Position numbers and translations under genes: made by a program | Shown: positions 17,364-26,427 of the stretch, one piece after another | Position numbering within the stretch: position 1 is the stretch's first letter | Layout: every line of letters starts with the position of its first letter | Assembly (NCBI GenBank): GCA_963707905.1 | Contig: CAVPSA010000027.1 | Location: 67,579 to 131,578 of the forward strand | Length of the DNA: 64,000 nucleotides | From: DASXKD01 sp963707905 | Lineage (GTDB): Bacteria > Actinomycetota > Actinomycetes > Streptosporangiales > Streptosporangiaceae | Reading direction: 5' to 3' | The notes under the pieces: generated by a model | The model's input: only the letters and a program-made list of their open reading frames with translations | Told to the model about the DNA's origin: nothing | Database searches by the model: none

Positions 17364-17945
17364 CTAGAAAAGGCGCAGCCCCATTTTCTCCTCGTTGCCC
17401 GCGGGGTGATCGGGAAGCGGTTGCCGCTCATTAGTGGTCTGGAAGCCAAATCCTTGGTAAAGGCGCCTGGCCCGGTCGTTGCCATCCAGGATGTACAGCC
17501 AGACGGTGTGCACACCCGACTCCCGGAGACGGTCCAGGACTCTCCTGAGCAGCAGCGAGGCCACACCGCGCCGCCGGACCCAGGGCGCGACCCACAGGTA
17601 CTCCAGGTAGCACTCCTGTGACGGCATGTCAGGGACCCTGGTCACACCGAGAAGCCCGACGTCCAGGTCGTCCGCGAGCACGATGTTCCATTCGCCCCGC
17701 GAGAACTCCTCGCGCCAGTCCTCCTCGCCATAGGCCACCTCTCGGTCATGGCTGGCCAGGAACCCGTCGGGGGCGTCCCGCAGTGCGGAGAGGCGGATGT
17801 CGCGCAACCTGGGCCAGTCTTTCTCGGTGAGCACTTCCACCCAGAAGCTGGTGGGTGAGCCGGTCACGGAACCGATGCCCCTCGCCTCCGGACGCTGACA
17901 ACTAACGCCATTCGGATTGTGACAGTACGCCCCGCTTGCGTCCAA
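17364..17945 (-). CDS. GNAT-family N-acetyltransferase
   Basis: The protein has 193 residues from ATG 17945; GTG 17867 with GAGGGG upstream is a plausible shorter start. EYLWVAPWVRRRGVASLLL holds the acetyl-CoA pyrophosphate loop (RRxGxA), and NDRARRLYQGFGF is the typical C-terminal motif. The acceptor is unknown. It converges on nadK with a three-base gap. Confidence 0.88.
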   Translation of the reverse strand: MDASGAYCHNPNGVSCQRPEARGIGSVTGSPTSFWVEVLTEKDWPRLRDIRLSALRDAPDGFLASHDREVAYGEEDWREEFSRGEWNIVLADDLDVGLLGVTRVPDMPSQECYLEYLWVAPWVRRRGVASLLLRRVLDRLRESGVHTVWLYILDGNDRARRLYQGFGFQTTNERQPLPDHPAGNEEKMGLRLF

Positions 17946-18029
17946 CTTCTGTCATCACGGGGGCCCCGGCCGTGAGCCGCGTCGCGTGGCCACCCTGGAA
18001 CAGCAACGCCGAGGGGGCCGGCCCGGACC

Positions 18030-18061
18030 GCGCCGCACCATGCCCCGGAATGGTGCGGCGC
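18030..18061 (-). terminator. Perfect hairpin between reverse-strand genes
   Basis: GCGCCGCACCAT (18030-18041) pairs perfectly with 18050-18061 around eight bases, and outer arms CCGGCCC/GGGCCGG extend it across a bulge. A second perfect 11-bp inverted repeat lies at 18071-18081 and 18105-18115. Both are downstream of the operon ending at 18123 and probably terminate it. There is no T-tract. Confidence 0.6.
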
Positions 18062-18122
18062 GGGCCGGGAGCCAGGCCGGCCGGGCGCTGCCCCAAGCAC
18101 CTCAGCCGGCCTGGCCGCATTG

Positions 18123-18416
18123 TCAGTGCCGCCGCTCGTACCAGGGGATGGCGAGCGGGTCGGCACCTCTTTCACGACGGATCCACAGGCCCGTCAGGGC
18201 GCGGGCGCCATGACATACCGGGCCAGGGGGCACTGCCGAGAAGAACTGGTCGGGCCCGTCCGGTCCCGGCCAGCTGCCCTGCTCTTCGTGGTAACGGCGG
18301 TTCTCCCGGAACAGCCGCTCCTCCTGCCGGATGCCGATGCTGACGACGGCGACGAGCCCGAGCGCTGCCCCCATGATGAAGATCGCTGCGGCGATGATGA
18401 AGTCGATGCTGGTCAT
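18123..18416 (-). CDS. Small single-pass membrane protein, paralogue of 9913-10188
   Basis: The protein has 97 residues from ATG 18416. One membrane helix (about 5-27) is followed by SIGIRQEERLFRENRR, closely matching the paralogue near 10 kb, then a divergent tail. It lies 11 bases after a small upstream gene, repeating the two-gene layout of the other copy. Function unknown. Confidence 0.7.
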   Translation of the reverse strand: MTSIDFIIAAAIFIMGAALGLVAVVSIGIRQEERLFRENRRYHEEQGSWPGPDGPDQFFSAVPPGPVCHGARALTGLWIRRERGADPLAIPWYERRH

Positions 18417-18427
18417 GGCGGTCCCCC

Positions 18428-18682
18428 TTACCTGCCGGCCCGCGGTGACGTGATCCCGCTGCCCCGAACTGGTCTCTGCCTCGGCGTGGGCGGCCGTGGT
18501 GAGAGCGGCCGCAGGCGAGGCAGAGACAGCCCCGGGCTTCCGGAGGCGGGCCCGTATCCGCCGAGCAGGACAGACAGCGGGAGGACTGCCGTGAGGGCAG
18601 CGGCGCCCGCGATCATCCGGCACCGGCGGCGCGCCGGGGCGCCGTTGGTCACTTCTTGCACGTAAACCACTAAGGTGGGCAT
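18428..18682 (-). CDS. Small protein with one hydrophobic segment
   Basis: A frame of 84 residues starts at ATG 18682 with AGGTG five bases upstream. A basic stretch precedes one hydrophobic segment (about 22-42), then a Pro/Arg-rich tail. I do not recognise it, and it is not visibly related to the small upstream gene at 9698-9916. A leader hairpin precedes it. Confidence 0.5.
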   Translation of the reverse strand: MPTLVVYVQEVTNGAPARRRCRMIAGAAALTAVLPLSVLLGGYGPASGSPGLSLPRLRPLSPRPPTPRQRPVRGSGITSPRAGR

Positions 18683-18720
18683 GAAAACACCTGCTCTGTG
18701 AGTGGGGCTGGGTTTTCTTG

Positions 18721-18753
18721 GCGGGCATCCCCGGGGCTAACGGGGGTGCCCGC
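18721..18753 (-). promoter_or_regulatory. Leader hairpin of the small membrane-protein operon
   Basis: GCGGGCATCCCCG (18721-18733) pairs with 18741-18753 over 13 positions with one mismatch. It would lie in the 5' leader of the reverse-strand operon about 40 bases before ATG 18682. It might be an attenuator or a stabilising leader structure. Confidence 0.45.
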
Positions 18754-18826
18754 TTCGGCTGGGCCGCGTGTGCGGCGGCCCGGGTGGAATCTTGGTGTGC
18801 TCACTTGACTATTCCTTTACCTTTAC

Positions 18827-18839
18827 TCTGAACTTCAGT
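18827..18839. promoter_or_regulatory. Palindrome TCTGAA-C-TTCAG, distal copy
   Basis: TCTGAACTTCAG occurs here and again at 19041, 214 bases away, in an AT-richer stretch upstream of the XRE gene. The palindrome is CTGAA-N-TTCAG. Two copies before an HTH gene suggest its operators. Confidence 0.5.
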
Positions 18840-19036
18840 TTTCTTGATCGCTACAGGTGTAGTAGCTTCATTTCAGTGTCATGCCCTACATGGGTAGAAT
18901 CAACCCTGTCGGGGTATGAAAAAACTAGCCCCTCTTCAGGCCGGGCAGTGGCAGGTGTGATGATAAACCTGCTCGTGGAGGAGGTCTGTGTGAGAGGGGC
19001 AGCGTAACTGATCCCAACCTGTGGTACAGTACAGTG

Positions 19037-19060
19037 CAGTTCTGAACTTCAGATGAACTG
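19037..19060. promoter_or_regulatory. Nested palindrome upstream of the XRE gene, proximal copy
   Basis: TCTGAACTTCAGA (19041-19053) is a perfect odd-length palindrome. CAGTTC (19037-19042) and GAACTG (19055-19060) form a second inverted repeat around it. The site ends 10 bases before GTG 19071, where bound protein would block transcription or translation start. Confidence 0.55.
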
Positions 19061-19070
19061 AGGTCTGCCG

Positions 19071-20204
19071 GTGAATGACCAGAATTCGCGTCAGGCCCTC
19101 GCGGGACGTCTGCGCGCTCTCAGGGAAGAGTGCTGGCCTGGGAAGAAGGTGAACCAGGACCAGCTCGCGAAGGCCCTCAGTGGGGATGGAAGGCGGTCCG
19201 TCAGTGTGCCGCTTATCTCGTCCTGGGAGACGCGGAGCGATCCGAAGGTACCGCCGGAGTCCAGGATTGCGGACATCGCCACGTTCTATGCCAGCCCTCG
19301 GTCCTTCGACGGCAAGGTTGGCCACCTGCTGAGCCCCGATGAGATGACCTTGCCCGAGCGGGCGGCCAGGGACAAGCTCCTGCAGGAACTTACCCAACTG
19401 CGCAGCGAGGCGGTTGCCGCTGCAGGAGCGTCCTCGTCACGGACAGCAACTGTCTCGAGCGCCGTCGACGAGGTCGCCCAATCGCTTGGCTCTGGGTTCT
19501 ATCGCTACGATCCAGGCGAGAGGATCACCATCGTCTGCGGCCTGCTACCCCAGCACATGCGGGACCGAATGCCCTACACGGACCTGTCGGATCCTGATTT
19601 CATCGCGCTGTACAGGTACTCAGATCTCGACGCACTGCTGGAACTGTTCGGCCACCTGCGTGCCACCAATCCCACCAGTCCTGTCGGGTTCCGGGCCGCG
19701 AATCAGCTTGTGGCCGATGACTACACCGGACATCTGGTCTTGCTGGGCGGAGTGGACTGGAACGATGCGACGGGTTCGGTCCTTGACCGCCTCCAGCTCC
19801 CGGTCAGACAGGTCAGCAGGCTCGACGAGGACGAGCCTGGAGATGCCTACTTCGAAGTGACGGATGAGGAAGGCCTCTCGATCATCCACCGGCCATGGCT
19901 GGATGAGTTGCGGGGCCAGCGGATCCTCCGGGAGGACGTGGCGCTCTTCGCCCGCGCCAGGCCATACAACAGGAAGAGGTTCGTGACGATCTGCAATGGC
20001 ATGTACGGACGGGGCACTTACGGTGCCGTGCGGGCACTGACCGACGAGCGTTTCCGTGATCGGAACACTGAATATCTCCGGGAAACCTTCGGCGACAGCG
20101 ACGCGTTCTGCATACTTAGCCGGGTGACCGTCGAGAACGGCATGGCGCTGACTCCTGACTGGACGATCCCAGAGACCCGGCTCTTCGAATGGTCCAGGGC
20201 CTAG
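19071..20204 (+). CDS. XRE-type HTH protein with large C-terminal domain
   Basis: The protein has 377 residues from GTG 19071 with GAGG about nine bases upstream. The N-terminal 65 residues form an XRE helix-turn-helix (NQDQLAKALSG, then SVPLISSWETRSD). The C-terminal 250 residues hold conserved-looking segments such as ITIVCGLLPQHMRDRMPY, LVLLGGVDWNDATG and TICNGMYGRGTYGAVRAL. The VLLGG-N layout suggests a Rossmann-like or nucleotide/ligand-sensing domain, but I cannot name the family. It overlaps the next gene by 16 bases, so the pair is coupled. It probably senses a ligand and controls its own operon through the upstream palindromes. Confidence 0.75.
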   Translation: MNDQNSRQALAGRLRALREECWPGKKVNQDQLAKALSGDGRRSVSVPLISSWETRSDPKVPPESRIADIATFYASPRSFDGKVGHLLSPDEMTLPERAARDKLLQELTQLRSEAVAAAGASSSRTATVSSAVDEVAQSLGSGFYRYDPGERITIVCGLLPQHMRDRMPYTDLSDPDFIALYRYSDLDALLELFGHLRATNPTSPVGFRAANQLVADDYTGHLVLLGGVDWNDATGSVLDRLQLPVRQVSRLDEDEPGDAYFEVTDEEGLSIIHRPWLDELRGQRILREDVALFARARPYNRKRFVTICNGMYGRGTYGAVRALTDERFRDRNTEYLRETFGDSDAFCILSRVTVENGMALTPDWTIPETRLFEWSRA

Positions 20205-21631
20205 TCATGGACCGCACCCGGACACCGGACCATCATGGGTCGCACCGTCGGCTGCTCTGGTCGGTAGACGAATCAATGCCGCGGGCCAGGGTCGATGCGA
20301 TCATCGTGCCCACCGCTCGCACCGTGCCTTGTCTGAGGCAGGCGGCCCATGCCGCGCGCACGCTTGGCTGCCCGCTGGTCACTTTGCACAGCAAGGGGGG
20401 GACGAGCGCGTTCGCCGCTCGCTACTACATTGATCAGGCGGTGGATCTGATCGCGATCGACGTGCCCGGGTCGGCTCACCTGCGCCTGCCGGCGCTGGAC
20501 ACCTCACGGCTGCTGGCCGGCACAATCTTCGAGCGGCGAACGGATGTGAGCACCAAGCGGAACCTCGGCCTGCTGCTCAGTCACATGCTCCGGTGGAGGC
20601 GCGTGATATTCCTCGATGACGACATCAAGGTGCCCGATCCGGACGACCTGAGCAAAGCGGTCAGCTTGCTGGACACCCATAACGCCGTGGGGCTACGCAT
20701 CGGCGGCTTTCCCGACAACTCGGTGGTGTGCCACGCCTTCCGTGAGGCAGGCGGCTCGCAGGACACGTTCATCGGCGGCGGGGCGCTTGCCGTCGAGGTC
20801 AAGAGCAATCGCACGTTCTTTCCCAATGTCTACAACGAAGACTGGTTCTTCGTCTTGGACGCTGGAAAGGGCCTGCAGACGGTTGCCACCGTGGGCGAGG
20901 TACTCCAGGAGCCTTACGATCCGTACCGCGCCGAGCGAGCTCGGGCGGAAGAGTTCGGCGATGTCCTCGCCGAGGGCACGTTCTGGCTGCTCGACCAGGG
21001 CAGGTCGGCTTCTGATGGGGACCTGTCTCACTGGCAGGACTTCCTGGCCAAGCGGAAGAGGTTCATCGAGCAGGTTCTGGCGATGGTCGAAGGAAAGCCG
21101 GCGATCGAGCCGGCGGAACGGGCACGGATGGCCGAGGCGCTGAGGGCCGCGTCGGACCGCCTGGCACAGATCACCCCGAAACTCTGCGTGGACTACCTGC
21201 GGGCACTGGCCCTGGACCAGGACCGATGGCAGCGTCACATCCAGCGCATCCGGCGGCAGCCGAAGATGACGCGGGAACTCGCGCTTGAGTCGCTCGCCCG
21301 CCGAGGCGGAACACCCCTGACGTGGCGCACCAGCAAGCCCTCTCCGGCCCACAAGCCCGGCGCTGCCAGACGGCGCCCACCAGCAGCCACGTCCACGATT
21401 TCGTGGCGGCCGGTATGGCCCGGCGAGCTTCAGTCCGCTAACCCGTTGCTCCCGCGCACCGCGCTGCCGCGCGGCTTCTACGCGGCGCCGGGCCTGCCCC
21501 GCCGCGAAGGGCTTCCCTCACATGCGACGCATGCGCTGGAAACGGCGAAGGTCGCTCTGGCCGACCAGGAGGGCCAGGCCGAGGGCGACCACCACGGCGA
21601 CAAGCACCCATCTCAGCAGCTTCACGTGTGA
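20189..21631 (+). CDS. Glycosyltransferase-like (GT-A fold) protein
   Basis: The frame has 480 residues; the start may be ATG 20207 or the upstream GTG inside the XRE gene. DAIIVPTARTVPCLRQAAHA resembles the nucleotide-binding start of GT-A enzymes, RVIFLDDDIKVP contains a DxD-type metal site, and NEDWFF matches the later acidic motif. The last roughly 100 residues are low-complexity and run over a small antisense gene, so the functional protein may end earlier. Translational overlap with the XRE gene suggests a regulator-enzyme pair. Donor and acceptor are unknown. Confidence 0.7.
   Translation: MVQGLVMDRTRTPDHHGSHRRLLWSVDESMPRARVDAIIVPTARTVPCLRQAAHAARTLGCPLVTLHSKGGTSAFAARYYIDQAVDLIAIDVPGSAHLRLPALDTSRLLAGTIFERRTDVSTKRNLGLLLSHMLRWRRVIFLDDDIKVPDPDDLSKAVSLLDTHNAVGLRIGGFPDNSVVCHAFREAGGSQDTFIGGGALAVEVKSNRTFFPNVYNEDWFFVLDAGKGLQTVATVGEVLQEPYDPYRAERARAEEFGDVLAEGTFWLLDQGRSASDGDLSHWQDFLAKRKRFIEQVLAMVEGKPAIEPAERARMAEALRAASDRLAQITPKLCVDYLRALALDQDRWQRHIQRIRRQPKMTRELALESLARRGGTPLTWRTSKPSPAHKPGAARRRPPAATSTISWRPVWPGELQSANPLLPRTALPRGFYAAPGLPRREGLPSHATHALETAKVALADQEGQAEGDHHGDKHPSQQLHV
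21518..21625 (-). CDS. Tiny DUF6893-like membrane protein
   Basis: A 35-residue frame from GTG 21625, with GGGGG seven bases upstream, encodes a start VKLLRWVLVAVVVALG, a single membrane helix, and a basic tail RRFQRMRRM. This K-L-helix-R-R-x-R-R-M layout is a small family common in actinomycetes. It lies antisense to the 3' end of the glycosyltransferase-like frame. Confidence 0.6.
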   Translation of the reverse strand: MKLLRWVLVAVVVALGLALLVGQSDLRRFQRMRRM

Positions 21632-21820
21632 CCCCCATCCGTCGGGTTGCGTTAAGGAGCAGTTCAGGGCCTCCTTACGACCCTACGGGGCGGGAAGATG
21701 CCTGCCTAGGCATGGCCACGGGCGGCCCTCAGCGGTGGGCGCTCCCGGCAGCGGAGGGCAGCGTAGATCCGTAGGATTTACCCACGCTGGAGCAGAATCG
21801 GGCCGCTGTGCGGAATATGG
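21632..21820. other. Short intergenic region, no gene seen
   Basis: I find no frame, terminator or RNA motif that I can support between the tiny gene and the next small reverse-strand gene. Confidence 0.4.
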
Positions 21821-22057
21821 CTATCCGGCGGTAGTGCTGGGGGTCACGGCTTCGGCGCCGGCCATTCCGGGCGCAGACGGCGGGTTGGCCAGAAAGACCT
21901 CAATTATTCCGACCAGCTCGATAATACCCTCGAACGGTCTGGTCGCACGCGAATCCGCCACGCGGAGGTCCCCCGCCAGGCGTCCGTCAGCGGTTTGCTG
22001 CACGTCGAGGACGATACGCAATCCGCGTGCCCCCCCTAATTGAGGTCTTCTGGCCAA
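21821..22057 (-). CDS. Small conserved-looking hypothetical protein
   Basis: A frame of up to 78 residues starts at TTG 22057. LRIVLDVQQTADGRLAGDLR and ATRPFEGIIELVGIIE alternate like a small beta-sheet domain, and the codon-position GC bias looks coding. The start is uncertain; TTG 22021 would begin at LRIVLD. It lies downstream of no clear operon. Function unknown. Confidence 0.5.
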   Translation of the reverse strand: MARRPQLGGARGLRIVLDVQQTADGRLAGDLRVADSRATRPFEGIIELVGIIEVFLANPPSAPGMAGAEAVTPSTTAG

Positions 22058-22164
22058 CCTTCGGCTAACGCTATGCCGAGCCCGTATGGGTGCGCGTCAG
22101 GGCAGACCCCCTGAATTTCACCCCGGTACCCCTGATATGGCGCACATGCATCCCGCAGGCGCCG

Positions 22165-24949
22165 TTAGTCCGTGGCGTCGAGAAGCCCTTTCAGGTCGCC
22201 GCGCGCGGAGACGTTGAGTTTCGCGAACACCCGGGTGAGGTGGGTCTCGACCGTTTTCGGGCTCAGGTAGAGCCGCTCGGCGATCTGCTTGTTCGACAGG
22301 CCCTGGCACACCAGCAGCGCGATGTCCTGCTCCCGCTGGGTCAGGGCCTTGAACGGGTCCGGGCTGTCGTCCACGAGGATGCCCAGCTCGTGGGCGCACT
22401 CGTCGGCGAGCTGACGGTACGCGTTCGCGCCGATCATGATGAACCGCTTGCGGGCGGCGCGCAGCGCCCGTTCCGCCGCGGCACGCCGTCCGGCCTGATG
22501 ATGGCACCGGGCGGCGACCAGCTCGATGCGCCCGGCCTCCAGCGGCAGCCCGACCATCTGGGCCAGGCTGCTCGCCCATTCGCATTCGGCCTGGGCCCGG
22601 TCATGGTCACCGCGGGCCATGGCGATCTGCGCCGCGACCCGGGCCGTGCTCATCAGCGCGGACTTCCGGCTGGCGCGCGCCGTGGTGGCGGCGAAGCGTT
22701 CGAGCGCCGCGGCCGCCTCATCGATCCGGCCGAGCTGGGCCAGGGCGTCCGCACGGACCGGGCCGAACAGATGCGTGCCCGGCTCGGCCGAGTCGTAGTG
22801 CGTGTCGAGCTGGATGGCCGCCGAGAGCAGCCGTTGCGCATCTCCTCTGGCCTGGGCGATCGCAGCCTTAGCACCCGCGGCGAAGGCGAGCCCGACGGGG
22901 GAGCCGAACGTGCGCGCCCAGGTCGCGGCCTGGGCGGCATGGTGCTCGGCCTCGGCCCACTCCGCGCGGGCGGCATGCGGGAAGGTGGCCAGCGAATGCA
23001 GTATGGAGAAGTCCCAGAACCGGTCGTTCTCCTCGGCATTGCCCGCGGCCAGGTCGGTGAACAGGACGGCCTCGCCGAGCATGCCGCGCCGGTACTCGAC
23101 CTCGCCGAGGAACCCCAGTGCCTGGCTGACCCGTAGCGCCTCACCGCGCATGGCCCGGTGCACCGCGGTGCGCAGGTCCTGGGCGGCACCGCTCAGGTTG
23201 TCGGTCCACAGCCGGATCAGGCCACGCGCGACCAGGCCCTCCAGGCCGGACTCGTCGCCGGGTTCGCCAACGTCGGAGAGCAGGCCGAGTGCGGCGGGGC
23301 CTTGACCGGCCAGCGTCATCCCGACCGTCTTGGCGAACCAGGCGAAACCGCTCACCCACGGTTCGGCGGAATCCGGCCGCCACCGCGGCCGCGCCGTATT
23401 CGACCATTTCCGGGTAGGAGAGCGTGAGAATCCCGATGATGGCGAGCTGCGTGGCGATCCGCGCCCGCAGGTCCTCGGGCCAGGGGTTCGCCGCCGGGGG
23501 ACCGGCACCGGCGTTGTCGAGCGTGGCGAGAGCGCCCTTGAACAGAACGGTCGCCTCGTCGATGTGGCCATTCAGCAGGGTCTGATAGCCAAGGACGTAG
23601 TCGCGCCATGGCCCGCGGGGTGCGGCGGCCAGTTCGCCCTCGTACTCGCGTGCGGCGATAACATCCCCCGCCACCAGCAGCGATTCGACCGTTGCCAGCA
23701 TCAGGCTGAGCCGGGCCGGCCCCGGCGGGCTGCAGTCAAGTGCCTGGCGCAGGTAGGCAGCCGCGCGGGGGATGTCCTGGGCGGCCATCCGCTCCCTGGC
23801 GGCCCGCTGCAGGTCCGCGGCGAGCCGCTCGTCGGGGCCGTCGGCGGCGGCGATCCGGTGCTGCAGCGCGCCTGGGCCGCCGAGCTGGGCGCAGCGCTGA
23901 TGCAGTTGCACCCGGACGCTGCGGCTGAGGTCGCTGTAGATCACCTCGCGGGTGAAGACCTGGGTGAAGGCCAGTTCGCGTCCGCCGGTCCCTGGCACCT
24001 CGGCGAGCAGCCCCACGTCGATCGCCTCGGCGAGCGGCGCGCCCATGGTCTCCAGGCCGGTGACCTCGCGCAGCGCGGCCACGCTGAACCGCTGGCCGAG
24101 AACCGCCGCGCCGGCGACCAGTTCCCGGGTCTGCCGCGAGCAGGACGCGAGCCTTGCGGTGATCGTGTGAGCTAGGCCGCGCGGCGCCGGGAGTGGCCCG
24201 CTGCCGGTGACGATCGAGTGCATCGGCATCAGCGCGAGCAGTTCGAGCACGTGACCGGGGTTCCCGCCGGTGCTCTCGTGCAGGCGGCCCGCTCCCCGCG
24301 GAGAAAGCCCGGGGTAGCCGTTGGCAGCCGCCAGGCGCAGCAGATCCTCGGGCGGGAGGCCGTTCAGTGCCAGATGCAGCCCTTGCTCACCGTCGAAGAT
24401 CTGCCGCCACGACTTGGACAGCCCTGGGCTGACGGTCTGGTACTCCAACTGTGAATCGTCGCCGTGCCGCCGGTACGCGAGGATCAGCAGTACCGGGTCG
24501 TCACGCACACGCCTGGCCGAATACTGCAGCGCGGCCATCGACGCCCGGTCCGCCCACTGCGCATCGTCGACCAGCAAAACCACTTCGCCGGCGGCCTGCA
24601 GCTCCTCGGTAAGGCCCTGCCCGACGAAACTTGGACTGGCCAGGGGATCCATGCTGCCCGGCTGCCCCGTTGGGTGAATCCTCGCCAGCCGCCGGGTGAT
24701 CTCGTCCAGGATCCGCCACGGGTACTTCGATTCGGCGCTGACCCCGGCCACCCGGACCACCGGCGCGGGAACGTCGGCGAGCAGCGTCTCGATCAGGGCG
24801 GTCTTCCCGATCCCCGGGTCACCTTCGACCGCGATGACGCGGGCTGAACCGTTGCTGACCGACTCCCAGGCCGCACGGAGGGCCGCCATCTCGTTCTCGC
24901 GTCCCACGAAGACGCTCTTGACCGGACGGCTGGCGGAACCGTGCGACAC
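22165..24949 (-). pseudogene. LAL-type LuxR regulator, one frameshift
   Basis: The gene would encode about 928 residues. The N-terminal part has VFVGRENEMAALRAAW and Walker A EGDPGIGKTAL, Walker B VVLLVDDAQWAD, then a helical repeat region. The frame shifts near 23374; removing one base joins AAAVAAGF to SAEPWVSGFAWFAKTVG. The C-terminal part ends in the LuxR helix-turn-helix (LTQREQDIALLVCQGLSNKQ, KTVETHLTRVFAKLNV). The start is GTG 24949 with AGGGGG five bases upstream. Everything except the frame is intact, so either a sequencing error or a very recent lesion is likely. LAL proteins usually activate sugar-use or secondary-metabolite operons. Confidence 0.85.
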
Positions 24950-24950
24950 C

Positions 24951-24966
24951 GTTCCCCCTGGGGAAC
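24951..24966 (-). promoter_or_regulatory. Palindrome enclosing the LAL ribosome binding site
   Basis: GTTCCCC-CT-GGGGAAC is a perfect inverted repeat immediately upstream of GTG 24949. Its inner G-run is the Shine-Dalgarno sequence. It may act as an operator or as an RNA hairpin that limits translation. Confidence 0.5.
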
Positions 24967-25115
24967 CACTTAATAGGAGTCAAACTTTGGGTAGGAAACA
25001 ATCCTAACCGTTGCCTTAGCCGTATTTCGGCCCCCGAAGTAGGTTGTGACCGTCTCGTAGGCCGGAGGCGGAGCCGGGCTTGTTGCGCCGGGCCGGCTCA
25101 GCCTGACGGTTGGCG

Positions 25116-26081
25116 CTAACCCTTGGCCGCGAAGGCCCTCAGGCGGTTGTGGTCGCCGTTGAAGACATCCTGGTCACCGGGCATGTTGCCGGAGTCGGAG
25201 TACTGCCAGAAGGTGTAGAAACTCCAGCCGTGCGGCAATGGGCCACCACCGCTTGCCCCGTAGTTGGCGATCCACAGCGGGTCCCACTTGCCGAACCGGG
25301 AGGCGTTCCCGGTACACGTGGTCCACCAGTCGGTGGTGCTGTAGATCACCGGGTAGACGCCCTCCTTGTAGGCGTACTCCATGACGAAGTCCTCGATCCA
25401 GGACTTCATCTGCGAGGCGGTGAGCCCGTAGCACTCGCTGCCGTACGGGTTGTACTCGATGTCGAGGGCGCCGGGCAGGGTCAGGCCGTCGGCGGACCAG
25501 CCACCGCCGTGGTGGATGAAATACCGGGCCTGCGACTGCCCGGAGGAGTTATCTGGAATGGCGAAGTGGTAGGCGCCGCGTATAGTGCCGCGTTGGTATG
25601 GCCCTTCATACTGGTTATAGAAATCAGGGTTGGTGTAGTACGTTCCCTCGGACGCCTTTGCATAGGAGAAATCGATATAGGGCGATACGGAGCCCCAGCT
25701 GATGTTCCCCTGATACGCGCTGATGTCTATTCCGGGGAGCTGCATCGTGGTGAGCGCGGGCCGCATGCGCACCGAGTGCTGCCACTTACCGTGGGCGGCG
25801 GTGACGGTCTGCATTGTGTCGGCGCCCGGATGGGTGATCTTCTCCGGATGGATCGGGGTCGGGATGAACTTCGGCGGGGGCACCCGGACCTTCCGGCCCG
25901 ACGCGGTGGCCGCCCACACGGTTTTCGCGGCGGACTGATGACTGGCTGGCGGTCTAGCTCCGCCGGTCACGTGGCCACTGCCGGAATTGATCATGCTCGG
26001 CAACACGATCCCGACCGCCAACACCGTAGTGACAGCGGCCAGGCGTTGCGGGCCGAAGAGCGTTGCGGGGTGTCGGGGCAC
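25116..26081 (-). CDS. GH25 lysozyme (secreted muramidase)
   Basis: The protein has 321 residues from GTG 26081, preceded by AGGAGGAG five bases upstream; longer frames lack this. A hydrophobic segment (about 12-29) acts as signal peptide or anchor. A Pro-rich linker precedes the catalytic domain. GIDISAYQGN (Asp119) and ALDIEYN (Asp207, Glu209) match the GH25 active-site strands. Export should lead to cleavage of peptidoglycan outside the cell, in wall remodelling or competition. Confidence 0.92.
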   Translation of the reverse strand: MPRHPATLFGPQRLAAVTTVLAVGIVLPSMINSGSGHVTGGARPPASHQSAAKTVWAATASGRKVRVPPPKFIPTPIHPEKITHPGADTMQTVTAAHGKWQHSVRMRPALTTMQLPGIDISAYQGNISWGSVSPYIDFSYAKASEGTYYTNPDFYNQYEGPYQRGTIRGAYHFAIPDNSSGQSQARYFIHHGGGWSADGLTLPGALDIEYNPYGSECYGLTASQMKSWIEDFVMEYAYKEGVYPVIYSTTDWWTTCTGNASRFGKWDPLWIANYGASGGGPLPHGWSFYTFWQYSDSGNMPGDQDVFNGDHNRLRAFAAKG

Positions 26082-26148
26082 TTCGTCTCCTCCTGGGATT
26101 CGACAGCGGGGTTTAAGTTGCCCGGCAAACGCGCAGCATTCTGGCGCA

Positions 26149-26177
26149 CGGATATGCACCGACGTGGCGATTGTCAG
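26149..26177 (-). promoter_or_regulatory. Candidate promoter of the lysozyme gene
   Basis: On the reverse strand CTGACA (26177-26172) and TATCCG (26154-26149) are separated by 17 bases, about 70 bases before GTG 26081. Just upstream, GTATCA-C-TGATAC (26197-26209) is a perfect odd palindrome that could bind a regulator. Confidence 0.4.
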
Positions 26178-26427
26178 GAAATTCTCAGGAAATCTGGTAT
26201 CACTGATACTCGGGGGTAACCAGTGAACTCCCGTGCCATAAAGTGACGTTTGACCGTTTCTGGGCCGGATGCGACGCGGCTAATTCGGGAATGGGACGAT
26301 CGCGGAGTGCGCCTGGCCGGCCGCAAATCCCTGGCATTTTGAAAAGCCACGGACCGGATGCGTATGAACCCCGGCGGGCCCTTTACTGAGGTGCCGCGCC
26401 AGGCTGATTGGCCGTACGCTGCGGCAC

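Noticed and set aside
17364..17945. GNAT next to RHH-type gene as a toxin-antitoxin pair
   Set aside because: The RHH gene is 8 kb away and neither acetyltransferase in the window has an adjacent antitoxin-like gene.
18768..19007. 79-codon forward frame upstream of the XRE gene
   Set aside because: It has no ribosome binding site, an odd composition, and covers the probable operator and promoter region.
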